DNA of 64,000 nucleotides from Leptonema illini DSM 21528. Its GTDB lineage: Bacteria; Spirochaetota; Leptospiria; Leptospirales; Leptonemataceae. The translations under genes and the position numbers were made by a program. The notes below the pieces were generated by a model. It searched no databases. It was not told the origin of the DNA and was given only the letters and a program-made list of their open reading frames with translations. The number at the start of each line of letters is the position of its first letter. The first letter of the stretch is position 1. The stretch is from the NCBI RefSeq assembly GCF_000243335.1, contig NZ_JH597773.1, forward strand, positions 2,259,628-2,323,627, read 5' to 3'. Positions 46,130 to 55,545 of the stretch are shown piece by piece.

Positions 46130-46707
46130 TGGACAGGAAAGCATCCCCCGACAGGTCGCCGGCAGCACCCCGGCTATTCTCTCGCAGAGAGGTCATCCAG
46201 ACCGGCATTGCCGGCATCGGACTGCTTGCCCTTGGCGCCGGGTGTTCGCCCGGAGCACCGGTGCCGTCCTGGCCCGAGATGCGCTTTTTGCCCGTTCACG
46301 GCCAGAAGATCCTCTACGGAGTCTACAACGGCTTTGCGCATGCCTTTCTACCCGAGGCAGCCGAGGATCGGCAGGCCCTGCTTCTTCGCATGCTGCAATC
46401 GACCGACGCCTATCTGCATGCACAGCCCGAGCATATACAGGGCGAGCTGCTTGAGGCCTTTGATTTTTTGAGCGTCGCCCCCGTGCGCTGGCTGCTTGCA
46501 GGCTTCTTCAGCGAATGGGAAGAGGCCGATCCCGAAGATATCGTCGAGTTTCTGGATTCCTGGCTCACAAGCCGCTTAACCCTCTTTCGGTCGATTGCCA
46601 CCTTTCTACAGTCGATGTCATCGATGGCCTTTTTCGATCAGCCCGAATCCTGGACTGTGGTGGGATACACCGACCCTTCGTGGGTGGCTAACGTTAAGTG
46701 GAGATAA
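46129..46707 (+). CDS. Tat-exported lipoprotein, gluconate-2-dehydrogenase subunit 3-like
   Basis: 192 residues from the ATG at the palindrome; a longer frame upstream is not conserved. The twin-arginine motif is FSRREVIQTGIAG (Arg19-Arg20), followed by a hydrophobic stretch and a lipobox LGAGC (Cys39). The rest is helical (GFAHAFLPEAAEDRQALLLR, VEFLDSWLTSRLTLFRSIAT), as in the small subunit of membrane GMC dehydrogenases. The GMC gene follows after 3 bp and has no signal of its own, so the folded pair may be exported together. Confidence 0.75.
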   Translation: MDRKASPDRSPAAPRLFSRREVIQTGIAGIGLLALGAGCSPGAPVPSWPEMRFLPVHGQKILYGVYNGFAHAFLPEAAEDRQALLLRMLQSTDAYLHAQPEHIQGELLEAFDFLSVAPVRWLLAGFFSEWEEADPEDIVEFLDSWLTSRLTLFRSIATFLQSMSSMAFFDQPESWTVVGYTDPSWVANVKWR

Positions 46708-46710
46708 TCT

Positions 46711-48279
46711 ATGAATAATCCCTATGCAAATGCTATCGATGCCTCCAGGCTCGAAAAAGATATCACTCTTGAAGCGGATGCCGTCATCGTCGGCAGCGGC
46801 GCCGGAGGAGGCATCACGGCTGAAATCCTGACACGTGCCGGATTTCGCGTCATCATCATCGAAGAAGGAGGTCTTGCGCAGCGCGAAGATTTCAAGCTGA
46901 AAGAGATGGAGACGTTTCAAAAGCTTTATTACGATGGCGGCAATCGCTCAACCAAAGGGCATGAGTTTTCCGTGGCACAGGGCCGCACGGTCGGAGGCTC
47001 AACCGTCGTTAACTGGACGACCTGCCTGCGCACTCCGCCGCAGACATTCGACTTCTGGAAGAGTCAGCTGAAAATCGAGGGCTATTCATCAGAGGAGATG
47101 GCTCCTTTCTACGACTGGGCCGAAAAACGCCTGCACGTTACCGACTGGACGGCGCATAACGCAAACAACAGCCTGCTTGCCACAGGCGCTGAAAAACTCG
47201 GTTGGTCTTATCGCAATATTCCGCGGAACGTGAAGTCCTGCTTTGCTCTGGGTTTCTGCGGCCTTGGATGCCCTACCGACGCGAAGCAGAGCATGCTCAT
47301 CACGACCATTCCTGAAGCTCTGAAAAGGAATGCTACGCTTCTCTATCGCAGCCGCGCCGTTCGCTTCGAATGGAAGGGCGATCGAATTAACGAGCTTCTC
47401 TGCCATGCACTCAATCCAGAAGGCACTGCTGAACAATCGGTGAAGATTCGCATTCGTGCGAGACTCTATGTTTCAAGCGCCGGCGCCATAAACACGCCTG
47501 CCCTGCTACTGCGATCGGGCCTTCCAGATCCGCATGCCCTCACGGGGAAACGTACGTTTGTGCAGATGCATAACTATTCGATCGCTATCATGCCCGATGC
47601 GATCGCACCGTTCACGGGAGCCCCGCAGTCGGTGGCGTCGGATCATTTTCTCTTTGCCGACGGAGTGAGCGGTCGCGCTGGATATAATATCGAAGCCGTC
47701 GGCGCGCAGCCTGTGGTGATGATGAATTTCCGCAAGATCGTGGGCAATGACTTCGAGCAGTACGCACGCAATCTGTCGCGAGTGCATATCCTCGTTTCGC
47801 AGATTCGTGACGGATTCAGCGAGCAGAGCCAGGGTGGCGTCGTTTCGCTCAATGAACGAGGACAGGGCATACTGGACTATCCGTTCAGCGATTTCATCAA
47901 AGACGGCATCCGACGTTCCTATCTGTCGATGGCCGAATGCCAGTTCGCCGCCGGAGCCGAAGAGGTGACTCCGGCGAACAACGATGTTCGGCCCTTCCGC
48001 TCGTGGAACGATGCGAAAGAGGCGATCACAGATATGCCCATCCGATCGCCCAACACATTCGTCAACTCCACACATCCACTTGGAGGTTGCGCCATGGGTG
48101 TAGACGAGCGAACGTCGGTCGTCGACACACACGGACGTCATCACCATATAGCGAATCTGGCCGTTATCGACGGCTCTCTCTTCCCGACCGGTCTTGGCGT
48201 TAACCCGAGTCTTACGGTTTATGCCGTCGCCGCAAAACTCGCGAGGTTTCACAGTAACGAATTAAGACGGATGATATGA
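46711..48279 (+). CDS. GMC-family FAD oxidoreductase
   Basis: 522 residues. The FAD loop is DAVIVGSGAGGGITAEILTRAG, followed by VAQGRTVGGSTVVNWTTCLR (a GMC signature). A cysteine cluster (SCFALGFCGLGC) precedes LYVSSAGAINTPALLLRSGL. The C-terminal catalytic region has NSTHPLGGCAMG and LFPTGLGVNPSLTVYAVA. This family oxidises alcohols, including sterols and long-chain alcohols. With the Tat small subunit it probably forms a periplasmic dehydrogenase passing electrons to the membrane. It is the second gene of the operon. Confidence 0.88.
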   Translation: MNNPYANAIDASRLEKDITLEADAVIVGSGAGGGITAEILTRAGFRVIIIEEGGLAQREDFKLKEMETFQKLYYDGGNRSTKGHEFSVAQGRTVGGSTVVNWTTCLRTPPQTFDFWKSQLKIEGYSSEEMAPFYDWAEKRLHVTDWTAHNANNSLLATGAEKLGWSYRNIPRNVKSCFALGFCGLGCPTDAKQSMLITTIPEALKRNATLLYRSRAVRFEWKGDRINELLCHALNPEGTAEQSVKIRIRARLYVSSAGAINTPALLLRSGLPDPHALTGKRTFVQMHNYSIAIMPDAIAPFTGAPQSVASDHFLFADGVSGRAGYNIEAVGAQPVVMMNFRKIVGNDFEQYARNLSRVHILVSQIRDGFSEQSQGGVVSLNERGQGILDYPFSDFIKDGIRRSYLSMAECQFAAGAEEVTPANNDVRPFRSWNDAKEAITDMPIRSPNTFVNSTHPLGGCAMGVDERTSVVDTHGRHHHIANLAVIDGSLFPTGLGVNPSLTVYAVAAKLARFHSNELRRMI

Positions 48280-48325
48280 AAACCCTCCCGGGTAACGGTT
48301 TAACGACAGCATAAGGAGAATACAG

Positions 48326-49453
48326 ATGGACTTTTACTTTAACGAATCACAACAGGCCTTGCAGAAAGAGGTAGAGGCCTTTGCCCGCGAGGCCGCTCTC
48401 AATCCGCTGCGGATCATCGAAGAAGAGCAGAGCGTTTTCTGCTGGGACGTACTGCACGAGCTCGGGCGTCGCGGCTGGACAGGCGTCATCGTTCCCGAAA
48501 AGTACGGCGGCATGGGAAAAGGGGCCATCGAATACTCCATCATCATGGAAGAAACGGCCGCCGAGATGATCTACGGACCTCAGAACCTTGTTCAGGCGCA
48601 GCAGGGGCTTCTTGCTATGGGAACGGATCGACAGAAAGAAAAGTATCTGCCCGCTCTGGCCAGCGGAGAGATGCTTGCGGCGCAGGCCATCTCTGAACCC
48701 GATGCAGGCTCATCCTTCGAGAACATTCAGACGATCGCCGAAAAATCGGGGGACTCCTATATCGTAAACGGCCTGAAGGTGCATATCAATCTGGGCGAAG
48801 AAGCCGGCATGCTCATGGTTCTTGTGAAGACGGCCAACGGATTAACCGAACTGATCGTCGACAAGAATACTCCGGGCATCAGCTATAAGAAGCAGGACCC
48901 TATCGGCCTGCGTTCCGCCCCCATGTATGACATCATCTTCGAGAACTGTCGCGTTCCGGCCGAGAATCTTCTCGGTCGCGATGGTCGCGGCATCGAGACT
49001 TTTCTCGCGATCTTCAAGCTCAGCCGACTCGGCGTCGCCTCGCAGCTCATCGGAGTGGCGAAAGGATGTCTTGCCCGCGCCGTAGAATTCACGAAAAGCC
49101 GCAAGGTCGGTAAAAACCGCGTCAGCGACTTTCAGGGTATACAGTGGATCATAGCGAAGCTGACGGCCGAACTGGAAGCGGCCAAACTTGCGCGAAACAA
49201 GGCCGCCTGGCTGCACGATCAACGTCGCAAACATGATCTCGAAACGTCGATTGCCAAGTATCTGGCCGGCGTCGTCGCCGACGAAACGGTGAACAAGGCC
49301 TTTACGATGACGGGAAGCCATGCCTGCTACCGCGATAAGCCGTACGATCGCTATGTTCGCGAAGTGAAGTCGCTTCTCGCAGGCGGCGGAAGTTCCGAGG
49401 TCATGTTGAACAACATCTCGCGTGAGGTGTTGCGTCCCTCTTACAGGTTCTGA
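48326..49453 (+). CDS. Acyl-CoA dehydrogenase-family protein, catalytic Glu apparently absent
   Basis: 375 residues with the full ACAD layout: GRRGWTGVIVPEKYGGMGKG, then AQAISEPDAGSS and VNGLKVHINLGEE (FAD-binding middle domain), then GIQWIIAKLTAELEAAKLAR. Near the C-terminus AGGGSSEVMLNN aligns with the usual YEGTSEIM, so the Glu base of MCAD-type enzymes is Gly here. The alternative IVD/LCAD position lies in FKLSRLGVAS, where Ser replaces Glu. AAGGAG precedes the ATG by 8 bases. It may be an inactive partner subunit, as in heterotetrameric steroid ACADs, or catalyse a different reaction. Confidence 0.85.
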   Translation: MDFYFNESQQALQKEVEAFAREAALNPLRIIEEEQSVFCWDVLHELGRRGWTGVIVPEKYGGMGKGAIEYSIIMEETAAEMIYGPQNLVQAQQGLLAMGTDRQKEKYLPALASGEMLAAQAISEPDAGSSFENIQTIAEKSGDSYIVNGLKVHINLGEEAGMLMVLVKTANGLTELIVDKNTPGISYKKQDPIGLRSAPMYDIIFENCRVPAENLLGRDGRGIETFLAIFKLSRLGVASQLIGVAKGCLARAVEFTKSRKVGKNRVSDFQGIQWIIAKLTAELEAAKLARNKAAWLHDQRRKHDLETSIAKYLAGVVADETVNKAFTMTGSHACYRDKPYDRYVREVKSLLAGGGSSEVMLNNISREVLRPSYRF

Positions 49454-49455
49454 AA

Positions 49456-50418
49456 ATGAAGTACGATAAGATCACTCTCGTCACGGGCGCCGGCGGATTT
49501 ATCGGCTCGCATATCGTCAGCCTTCTGGCAGACTCAGGCATCACCGTGCGCGCCACCGACATGAGGGCGCCGGCCCGACTGCCCGACGGCGTTCAGTTCA
49601 TGAAGGCCGATCTGCGCAACCGCGACGACGTGACGCCGCTTCTTGAAGGGGTCGACCGCATCTTTCATGTTGCCGGCATCTGCAATCTGAGCACGCCTTA
49701 TGAGAAGCTCAGACCTGTAAACGTTCATGCCGTCGATGTCATCACCGAGCTCGCCATGAAAAGGCAGGTGCGGCGTTTTGTGCATATGAGTTCGAGCAGC
49801 GTTTATGGACTGTATAACGGTACTGCCTTCTCTGAAGAGGCGCCCTGTCGTCCCGCCGATAGCTACGGACAGAGCAAGTTCGACGGTGAATCGATTGTGC
49901 GTCGACGCATGGCCGAAGGACTGCAGGCCGTAATCCTGCGTCCCTGTACGGTCTACGGGCCTGGATGCAACGATGGCGCGGGCAAGGTATTCTCTCGTCC
50001 CTCTGACATTCCAGGAATTCCAGGAAACGGCAAGCAGAAACTGGCAAACGTTCGCGTCGAAGACGTGAGCAACGCGGCCATCTTTCTCTCTCAGCGAGAC
50101 GATGCGGCCGGGCACATTTTCAACGTATCTGACGATTCGTCCCCCACGCTTGAAGAGGCGCTACGCCTTTCGGCTCAGGTATTCCGGTCCAGGATCAAAC
50201 CCATACATGTTCCGCTGGCACTGTTAAAGATCGTCGCCCGCGTTGAAGGGGTCATTGCGGCTCTTCGTGGTAAGATTCCCGATCTCGAGCTGGAAGCCGT
50301 TAAATACCTCTATTCTGATTATATAATGGATAACTCTAAACTAAAAAAACACGGATACAAACTATTGTTCCCTGCATTCGATACGTCGATGCAGGAACTG
50401 GGGGAGAGATTAAAATGA
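49456..50418 (+). CDS. NAD(P)-dependent epimerase/dehydratase, 3beta-HSD-like
   Basis: 320 residues. TLVTGAGGFIGSHIVSLLAD binds the nucleotide, HMSSSSVYGLYNG supplies the serine, YGQSK the Tyr/Lys pair, and RPCTVYGPG the following strand. A C-terminal region with HVPLALLKIVARVEGVIAAL resembles sterol/3beta-hydroxysteroid dehydrogenase-like extended SDRs more than sugar epimerases. It starts 2 bp after the ACAD-like gene. The substrate is unknown. Confidence 0.82.
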   Translation: MKYDKITLVTGAGGFIGSHIVSLLADSGITVRATDMRAPARLPDGVQFMKADLRNRDDVTPLLEGVDRIFHVAGICNLSTPYEKLRPVNVHAVDVITELAMKRQVRRFVHMSSSSVYGLYNGTAFSEEAPCRPADSYGQSKFDGESIVRRRMAEGLQAVILRPCTVYGPGCNDGAGKVFSRPSDIPGIPGNGKQKLANVRVEDVSNAAIFLSQRDDAAGHIFNVSDDSSPTLEEALRLSAQVFRSRIKPIHVPLALLKIVARVEGVIAALRGKIPDLELEAVKYLYSDYIMDNSKLKKHGYKLLFPAFDTSMQELGERLK

Positions 50419-51242
50419 AAAAGGTCATCGTGATCAGCGGAATCGGCCAGGGGATGGGAAGAGAAGTCGCCCTGCTCCTATCTAAGCGGGATTATATACT
50501 GTGCGGTTTTGATATCGACGCCGAAGCGATCCGCACATTAGGCGAAGAGCTTACCGCTCAGAAAGTCGAGCATCTGCTTGAGAGTTTTGATATCACCGAC
50601 GCGAAGCGGCTTCAGAAGTTCCGCGATAGCGTAATCGCACGTCACGGCCACGTCGACACCGTTCTCTCGAACGTAGGCATCGGCTTCTTTGGCGCCTTCG
50701 AAGAAGTGGATCTGGAACGAGCCCTGCAATGCTTTAACATCAACGTCATCGGATGCGCCCGCCTCTTCCAGCTCTTTCTGCCGGGTATGCGCGAACGGCG
50801 TGCCGGTAAGCTTGTCGCCATGTCTTCCCTTGTCGGCCAGATCCCCTTTCCTTTCGAGTCGATCTATTCGTCGTCGAAATTCGCCATCGAAGGGCTTGTT
50901 CAATCGATTCGCTTTGAGGTGCAGCCTTATAATATCGAAGTAGCGCTGATAGAGCCGGCACAGGTATCGACAGGATTCGCCGCTAAGGTTCACAGGCTTC
51001 CGCATCCGGCCTCGCCTTACTTTGAACGTGTTCGCAGGTTCCTCGAACGCGATAAAGAGCTGATCAAAACGGCGACGAAACCAAACGAAGCGGCGCCCCG
51101 CATCGTAGCCGTGCTTGAAGCGAAGCGACCGTCTCTGTTCAATCAGGTGGATGGCATGAGCACCTTCTTCCTTTTTTTAAACAGGATTCTGCCTCTTAAG
51201 TTGCGCGATTTCATCCTGCTCAATCACATGGATATCAGGTAA
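50415..51242 (+). CDS. Short-chain dehydrogenase/reductase
   Basis: 275 residues. The cofactor loop is ISGIGQGMGRE, with FDIDAEA after the second strand. LSNVGIGFFGAFEEVD corresponds to the NNAG strand, the catalytic serine is in MSSLVGQIP, and Tyr-x3-Lys is YSSSK. The C-terminus carries a hydrophobic tail (FFLFLNRILPLKLRDFILL). It is ATGA-coupled to the epimerase gene before it. It probably oxidises or reduces a hydroxy/keto group of the same substrate. Confidence 0.88.
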   Translation: MKKVIVISGIGQGMGREVALLLSKRDYILCGFDIDAEAIRTLGEELTAQKVEHLLESFDITDAKRLQKFRDSVIARHGHVDTVLSNVGIGFFGAFEEVDLERALQCFNINVIGCARLFQLFLPGMRERRAGKLVAMSSLVGQIPFPFESIYSSSKFAIEGLVQSIRFEVQPYNIEVALIEPAQVSTGFAAKVHRLPHPASPYFERVRRFLERDKELIKTATKPNEAAPRIVAVLEAKRPSLFNQVDGMSTFFLFLNRILPLKLRDFILLNHMDIR

Positions 51243-51248
51243 CGATCT

Positions 51249-53165
51249 ATGGAACTTTCCGTTCGCTCTCACTATCATCTTCTGAAAAAGGCCGATGAAC
51301 TGTACGGCGACAGTCCCGCTCAGTACGTTAAGAGTTCGAAGAAAGAATACTCGCCTTTCTCTTTTCGTGAATTTACGGCCGAAAGCCGGTCGCTATCAAA
51401 GGCCCTGCTTACCCTTGGAGCGAAACATGGCGATCGTATCGGAATCATCGCCGACGTCGGACCGAGATGGCTTCGCGTCAGCATGGCCATCACGTCTATC
51501 GGCTGCGTCGACGTTCCTCGCGGAAGCGACGCCACTGCCGATGATATCACCTACATCCTCAATCATGCGGAATGCACTATGCTTTTCGTTGAAAACGAGA
51601 AGGTGCTTGCGAAGTTTCTTCCTGTCATCAAGTCGATTGCAACGATTCGCGAGATCATCCTCTTTTCGGGTAACGCCGCTTCAGGAGATCTGAAGGTTCG
51701 CACGATTGAAGAACTCATTCAATCGGTAGCGACTGACGACTCCCTCGAAAAGGAATACGCCCGGCGCGGCGAAGCAGTGAAGCCGGACGATCTGGCAACG
51801 ATCATCTACACGTCCGGAACGACCGGCGTCCCCAAGGGCGTCATGCTCACGCATGGCAGTATGCTCTGGGAGGTCGCCACGCTGCATAAGGAATTCGTGA
51901 AGACCGGCGTGACGGTGGGCAGAGGCGACATTACGATGGGCTTTCTTCCGCCGTGGCATAGCGGCGAACGCATGTTCGAAACGATCTGCTTTTACAGCGG
52001 AGCGGCCGTCGCCTTCACCACCGTTGCCGAGCTGGCACGAGATCTGAAAGCGATACGCCCCACCTTTCTCTTCACCGTTCCGCGAGTGTGGGAGAACTTC
52101 TACGGCAAGATACTTGATCAATTAAAGGGAAGTGCGGCCTTTTCTCGTTTTCTGTTTCAGCTATTCGTGAAAACGGCCTGCTCGTTTCGCGCAGCCCTTG
52201 ATACGGTGCTTGATCGTCAGGTCCGTCTGACGGCAAGTCGCAGCCTGAGTGAGTTAGTCAAAATCCCCGTTGCTGCGCTGATCGTGCTTGCTCTGCTTCC
52301 CGTCGCACTTATCGCGCGACTCTTTCTTCGTAAGATTCTGGCTGTTCTCGGCGGTCGTGTTCGCTTCGCCTTCGCCGGAGCCGGAGCACTTCAACCCGAA
52401 GTCGATCGCTTCTTCCACTCGATCGGTCTGCCGCTTCTTGAAGTCTATGGCATGACCGAAAACTCCGGTGTGTCGACGATACGCCATCTGAACCGCTTCG
52501 TCACGGGAACGGTCGGCCGACCGTTAACAGGCGTCGAGATCAGATTGGTTAACGACAGAAAAGAAACGATCACCGAACCCGGTATTAAAGGCGTCGCCCT
52601 GCATAGAGGCCCGCATAACATGAAAGGATACTACAGAGAACCCGAAAAGACGGCTGCCATCATCGATGCAGAGGGCTGGTTGAATTCCGGCGACCTGCTG
52701 ATGTGGACGGCACAGGGCGACCTGAAATTCGCGGGTCGGGCCAAAGATACGATCGTACTCTCCGGAGGTGAAAACGTCGAACCGGAGCCTATAGAGAATT
52801 CACTCAAGCAGAGCGAATACTTCACGCACGTCGTCGTTGTCGGGCAGGATCGCAAGACCCTGGGAGCCCTGATTGTACCAAAGCGCGAAAAACTGCTTCC
52901 TTTATTGAACGGCAGCGCCCCCTCCGATCCAGAACGGCTGGAAGAGGCGCTCAACCAAAGCGAAGAGATCGCAAAGCTTGTGCGCGAAGAAATCAAGAAA
53001 TACGTTTCTCAGGAGACGGGCTACAAGGCCTTCGAGCGCGTGACGACATTTCATATTCTTGGCGGTGATTTCACCGTTAACGACGAACTCACACAAACAC
53101 AAAAAGTGAAGCGGAACCGGGTGCAGGAAAAATACAGCAAAGAAATCGATCGCATGTTCTCGTGA
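51249..53165 (+). CDS. Long-chain acyl-CoA synthetase (AMP-forming)
   Basis: 638 residues. The AMP/P-loop motif is IIYTSGTTGVPKGVMLTHG, followed by PWHSGERMF, then LPLLEVYGMTENSG and a C-terminal LNSGDLLMWTAQGDLKFAGR with DTIVLSGGENVEPEPIE. A hydrophobic insert (VKIPVAALIVLALLPVALIA) between the two halves is typical of large, membrane-associating FadD15-type synthetases. It would activate a long-chain or polycyclic acid with CoA, which sets the CoA theme of the operon. Confidence 0.92.
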   Translation: MELSVRSHYHLLKKADELYGDSPAQYVKSSKKEYSPFSFREFTAESRSLSKALLTLGAKHGDRIGIIADVGPRWLRVSMAITSIGCVDVPRGSDATADDITYILNHAECTMLFVENEKVLAKFLPVIKSIATIREIILFSGNAASGDLKVRTIEELIQSVATDDSLEKEYARRGEAVKPDDLATIIYTSGTTGVPKGVMLTHGSMLWEVATLHKEFVKTGVTVGRGDITMGFLPPWHSGERMFETICFYSGAAVAFTTVAELARDLKAIRPTFLFTVPRVWENFYGKILDQLKGSAAFSRFLFQLFVKTACSFRAALDTVLDRQVRLTASRSLSELVKIPVAALIVLALLPVALIARLFLRKILAVLGGRVRFAFAGAGALQPEVDRFFHSIGLPLLEVYGMTENSGVSTIRHLNRFVTGTVGRPLTGVEIRLVNDRKETITEPGIKGVALHRGPHNMKGYYREPEKTAAIIDAEGWLNSGDLLMWTAQGDLKFAGRAKDTIVLSGGENVEPEPIENSLKQSEYFTHVVVVGQDRKTLGALIVPKREKLLPLLNGSAPSDPERLEEALNQSEEIAKLVREEIKKYVSQETGYKAFERVTTFHILGGDFTVNDELTQTQKVKRNRVQEKYSKEIDRMFS

Positions 53166-53180
53166 ACATGGTCGATTTTT

Positions 53181-53211
53181 GCGGAGGTACCGGAAGATCC
53201 GGTGCCTCCGC
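53181..53211 (+). promoter_or_regulatory. Intercistronic hairpin
   Basis: Arms of 14 bp (GCGGAGGTACCGGA / TCCGGTGCCTCCGC, one G-T type mismatch) around AGA lie between the synthetase stop and the crotonase gene. No T-run follows, so this is more likely an mRNA-stabilising or attenuating element within the operon than a terminator. Confidence 0.5.
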
Positions 53212-53237
53212 GCTGACGGGGCGAACAGGAGCAAGTC

Positions 53238-54032
53238 ATGTATAACTACAAAAAATGGATCGTAGCAAAAGACGAAGAGAATCATTCCATCTCTCTTATT
53301 CTGAATCGTCCGGATCGCATGAACGTCTTTGATCTGGAATCGCTTGACGAACTCGTAGACCTCTGCGAGCGCATTGATAACGATCCGTCTATCTGGGTCG
53401 TAATCGTTTCGGGCGAAGGAACACATTTCTCAGCCGGCATGGATACCGACATACTCAAGCAGATTACCGACGTAAGCGAAGATGATTTCCGATCGAATAT
53501 GCGGCATATGCAGGAGTGCTTTGATCGGTTTGAGCGCCTGAAAAAACCGACGATCGCAAAGATAAAAGGATTCTGCATGGGAGCCGGCTTTATGTTCTCT
53601 CTGTGCTGCGATTTTCGCATAGCGAGCGAGAAATCGGTCTTCTGCATGCCTCTCGTTAAGCTCGGCTTAACGGTGCTTATGGGCACGCAACGCATCACCC
53701 GTCTGACGGGAATCCAGCGCGCAAAAGAGATCGTCTTGCTTGCTGAAAAATTTAACTCAGAGAAGGCCCTTGAATACGGCCTGATAAACAGAGTGGTTCC
53801 GCCCGATCAGCTCGACGACGCCGTCAAAAAGCTGGCCGAAAAATTTCTGCGTCTCGCACCGCGCACGATCGGCATCACGAAGCAGGTCATCGGCCAGGGA
53901 GCCTTCCTGCCGATCCGCGATAGCGAGGATCTTGAGATTGACCTTCAGGCCTCTATCCTTGACAGTGCCGATCTTCGCGAGGCGATGACTTCTTACCTCG
54001 AAAGCAAGAAGCCGACCTTCACAGGTTATTGA
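53238..54032 (+). CDS. Enoyl-CoA hydratase/isomerase-family protein lacking the hydratase glutamates
   Basis: 264 residues with the crotonase fold: SGEGTHFSAGMDTDIL is the first oxyanion loop, then KIKGFCMGAGFMFSLCCDFRIAS, FCMPLVKLGLTVLMGTQRI and ALEYGLINRVV. In standard hydratases the two acids sit in GGGCE and in FxxPE. Here the positions read GAGFM and FCMPL, so both are missing. It is probably a crotonase with another activity, such as an isomerase or hydrolase of an acyl-CoA. GGAG precedes the ATG. Confidence 0.85.
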   Translation: MYNYKKWIVAKDEENHSISLILNRPDRMNVFDLESLDELVDLCERIDNDPSIWVVIVSGEGTHFSAGMDTDILKQITDVSEDDFRSNMRHMQECFDRFERLKKPTIAKIKGFCMGAGFMFSLCCDFRIASEKSVFCMPLVKLGLTVLMGTQRITRLTGIQRAKEIVLLAEKFNSEKALEYGLINRVVPPDQLDDAVKKLAEKFLRLAPRTIGITKQVIGQGAFLPIRDSEDLEIDLQASILDSADLREAMTSYLESKKPTFTGY

Positions 54033-54058
54033 CAGATTAGAGGAGCGGCCACGCAACC

Positions 54059-54952
54059 ATGGAACAGAGCTTCATTACAACAATACTGCTGCCGGTCTCT
54101 CTCGGCATCATCATGCTGGGCCTGGGGCTCACGCTCACGCCCGACGATTTTCGCCGGGTTTTTAAGTATCCGCGAGCCGTGTTTATAGGACTTCTCGTTC
54201 AGCTTGTCGCCCTGCCCCTTCTCTGTCTGATGCTCGTAAAGGTTCTGCGAACCGACCCGGTGATCGCCGTAGGCTTCATGGTGCTTGCCGCCTCTCCTGG
54301 CGGTACCACGGCAAGCCTCTACAGTCATCTGTTCAAAGGCGACGTCGCCCTGAACATCACACTGACCGCAGTCAATTCTGTCGTAAGCCTCTTTACGATG
54401 CCGCTTGTCGTTAACCTGGCACTGATGATCTTTCTCGGCGACGGTAAAACGCTGCCGTTACAGCATGCGAAGGTAATGCAGGTATTCGCTATCGTTCTCA
54501 CGCCGATGACGATCGGCATGATCATACGACATCGCTTTCCCGAGGCGTCAAAAAGGCTTTATCGACCCGTAAAAATCGCATCGGCCCTCTTTCTTGTCTT
54601 GATCATCGCCGGCGCCATCGCCCAGGAAAGCCAGAACTTCGTGAAGTTCTTTCGCGAGGTCGGAGCGACGGCTCTGCTTTTCAACCTCACGAGCATGGCC
54701 GTCGGATACATGATTCCGCTTATCACCGGCCTGAACAAAGGCGAGGCCATCGCCATCAGCATGGAGATCGGTATTCACAACGCCGCCTTCGCCATTACGA
54801 TTGCAGCAAGCCCGATGCTGCTCAACAACGGCATGATGGCCGTACCGCCCGCCGTTTATGGGTTGATAATGATGTTTACAGCGGCGGGATTCGGCTTTCT
54901 CGTATCCAGAAAACACGACAAAGAAGACGAAAATGCTAAAACCTCCGCATGA
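54059..54952 (+). CDS. Bile acid:sodium symporter (BASS) family transporter
   Basis: 297 residues with about nine hydrophobic segments. The family pattern is seen in MLGLGLTLTPDDFRRVFKYP, GFMVLAASPGGTTASLYSHLF and EIGIHNAAFAITIAASPMLL, the last containing the sodium-site crossover region. BASS proteins move bile acids, steroids, pantoate, pyruvate or other organic anions with sodium. In this operon the natural guess is uptake of the substrate or an acid derived from it. GAGGAG precedes the ATG. Confidence 0.88.
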   Translation: MEQSFITTILLPVSLGIIMLGLGLTLTPDDFRRVFKYPRAVFIGLLVQLVALPLLCLMLVKVLRTDPVIAVGFMVLAASPGGTTASLYSHLFKGDVALNITLTAVNSVVSLFTMPLVVNLALMIFLGDGKTLPLQHAKVMQVFAIVLTPMTIGMIIRHRFPEASKRLYRPVKIASALFLVLIIAGAIAQESQNFVKFFREVGATALLFNLTSMAVGYMIPLITGLNKGEAIAISMEIGIHNAAFAITIAASPMLLNNGMMAVPPAVYGLIMMFTAAGFGFLVSRKHDKEDENAKTSA

Positions 54953-55511
54953 TTCCGAGAAGAAGTTAGCCATCGAAGAGGCGGCCCTTGAACTATTTAC
55001 GAAGCAGGGCTTCGGAAGTACGACCGTCCCCTCGATCGCCGAAAAAGCACGAGTCGGATCGGGCACCATATACCGTTACTTCGAAAGCAAAGAAGAACTC
55101 GTTAACAGAATCTTCCAGCAATGGCAGGAGCGTTTATATCATGCTCTTACCGATGCATATCCCGAGAAAGGCTCGACCCGAGAAAAGTACGATCATATCT
55201 GGGGCAGGCTTGCGGCATTTCAGAAGAATTACCCCGTCGCCTTTGACTTTCTCGAGATGATGTATTATACGCCGCATCTCGACCGGGAGAGCAAAAGCGG
55301 CAGACTCAGGCTACTGAAGTTTCTTAACCAGCTCGTTCACGAAGGAAGAGAAGAGTTCCGGCCGTTATCGTCCGACGCTCTCATCGCCATCGTATGGGGC
55401 GCATTCGTCGGCCTCGTCAGAGCATCCACCACGGGACGCATCAGTCTCGACGACGATCTGCTTAACGAATCACGAGAAGCGATCTGGAAGGGTATCATTC
55501 ACACAAGATGA
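54933..55511 (+). CDS. TetR-family transcriptional regulator
   Basis: 192 residues. The N-terminal HTH reads AIEEAALELFTKQGFGSTTV followed by PSIAEKARVGSGTIYRYFES and KEELVN; the C-terminal ligand domain is helical. It overlaps the transporter gene by 20 bp, so it is cotranscribed with the genes it presumably represses. The perfect palindrome at the head of the operon is its likely target, giving negative autoregulation relieved by a lipid or CoA-ester ligand. Confidence 0.9.
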   Translation: MLKPPHDSEKKLAIEEAALELFTKQGFGSTTVPSIAEKARVGSGTIYRYFESKEELVNRIFQQWQERLYHALTDAYPEKGSTREKYDHIWGRLAAFQKNYPVAFDFLEMMYYTPHLDRESKSGRLRLLKFLNQLVHEGREEFRPLSSDALIAIVWGAFVGLVRASTTGRISLDDDLLNESREAIWKGIIHTR

Positions 55512-55545
55512 AACAGAAAAGCGAAACGTATAACAGGGAGCATCT

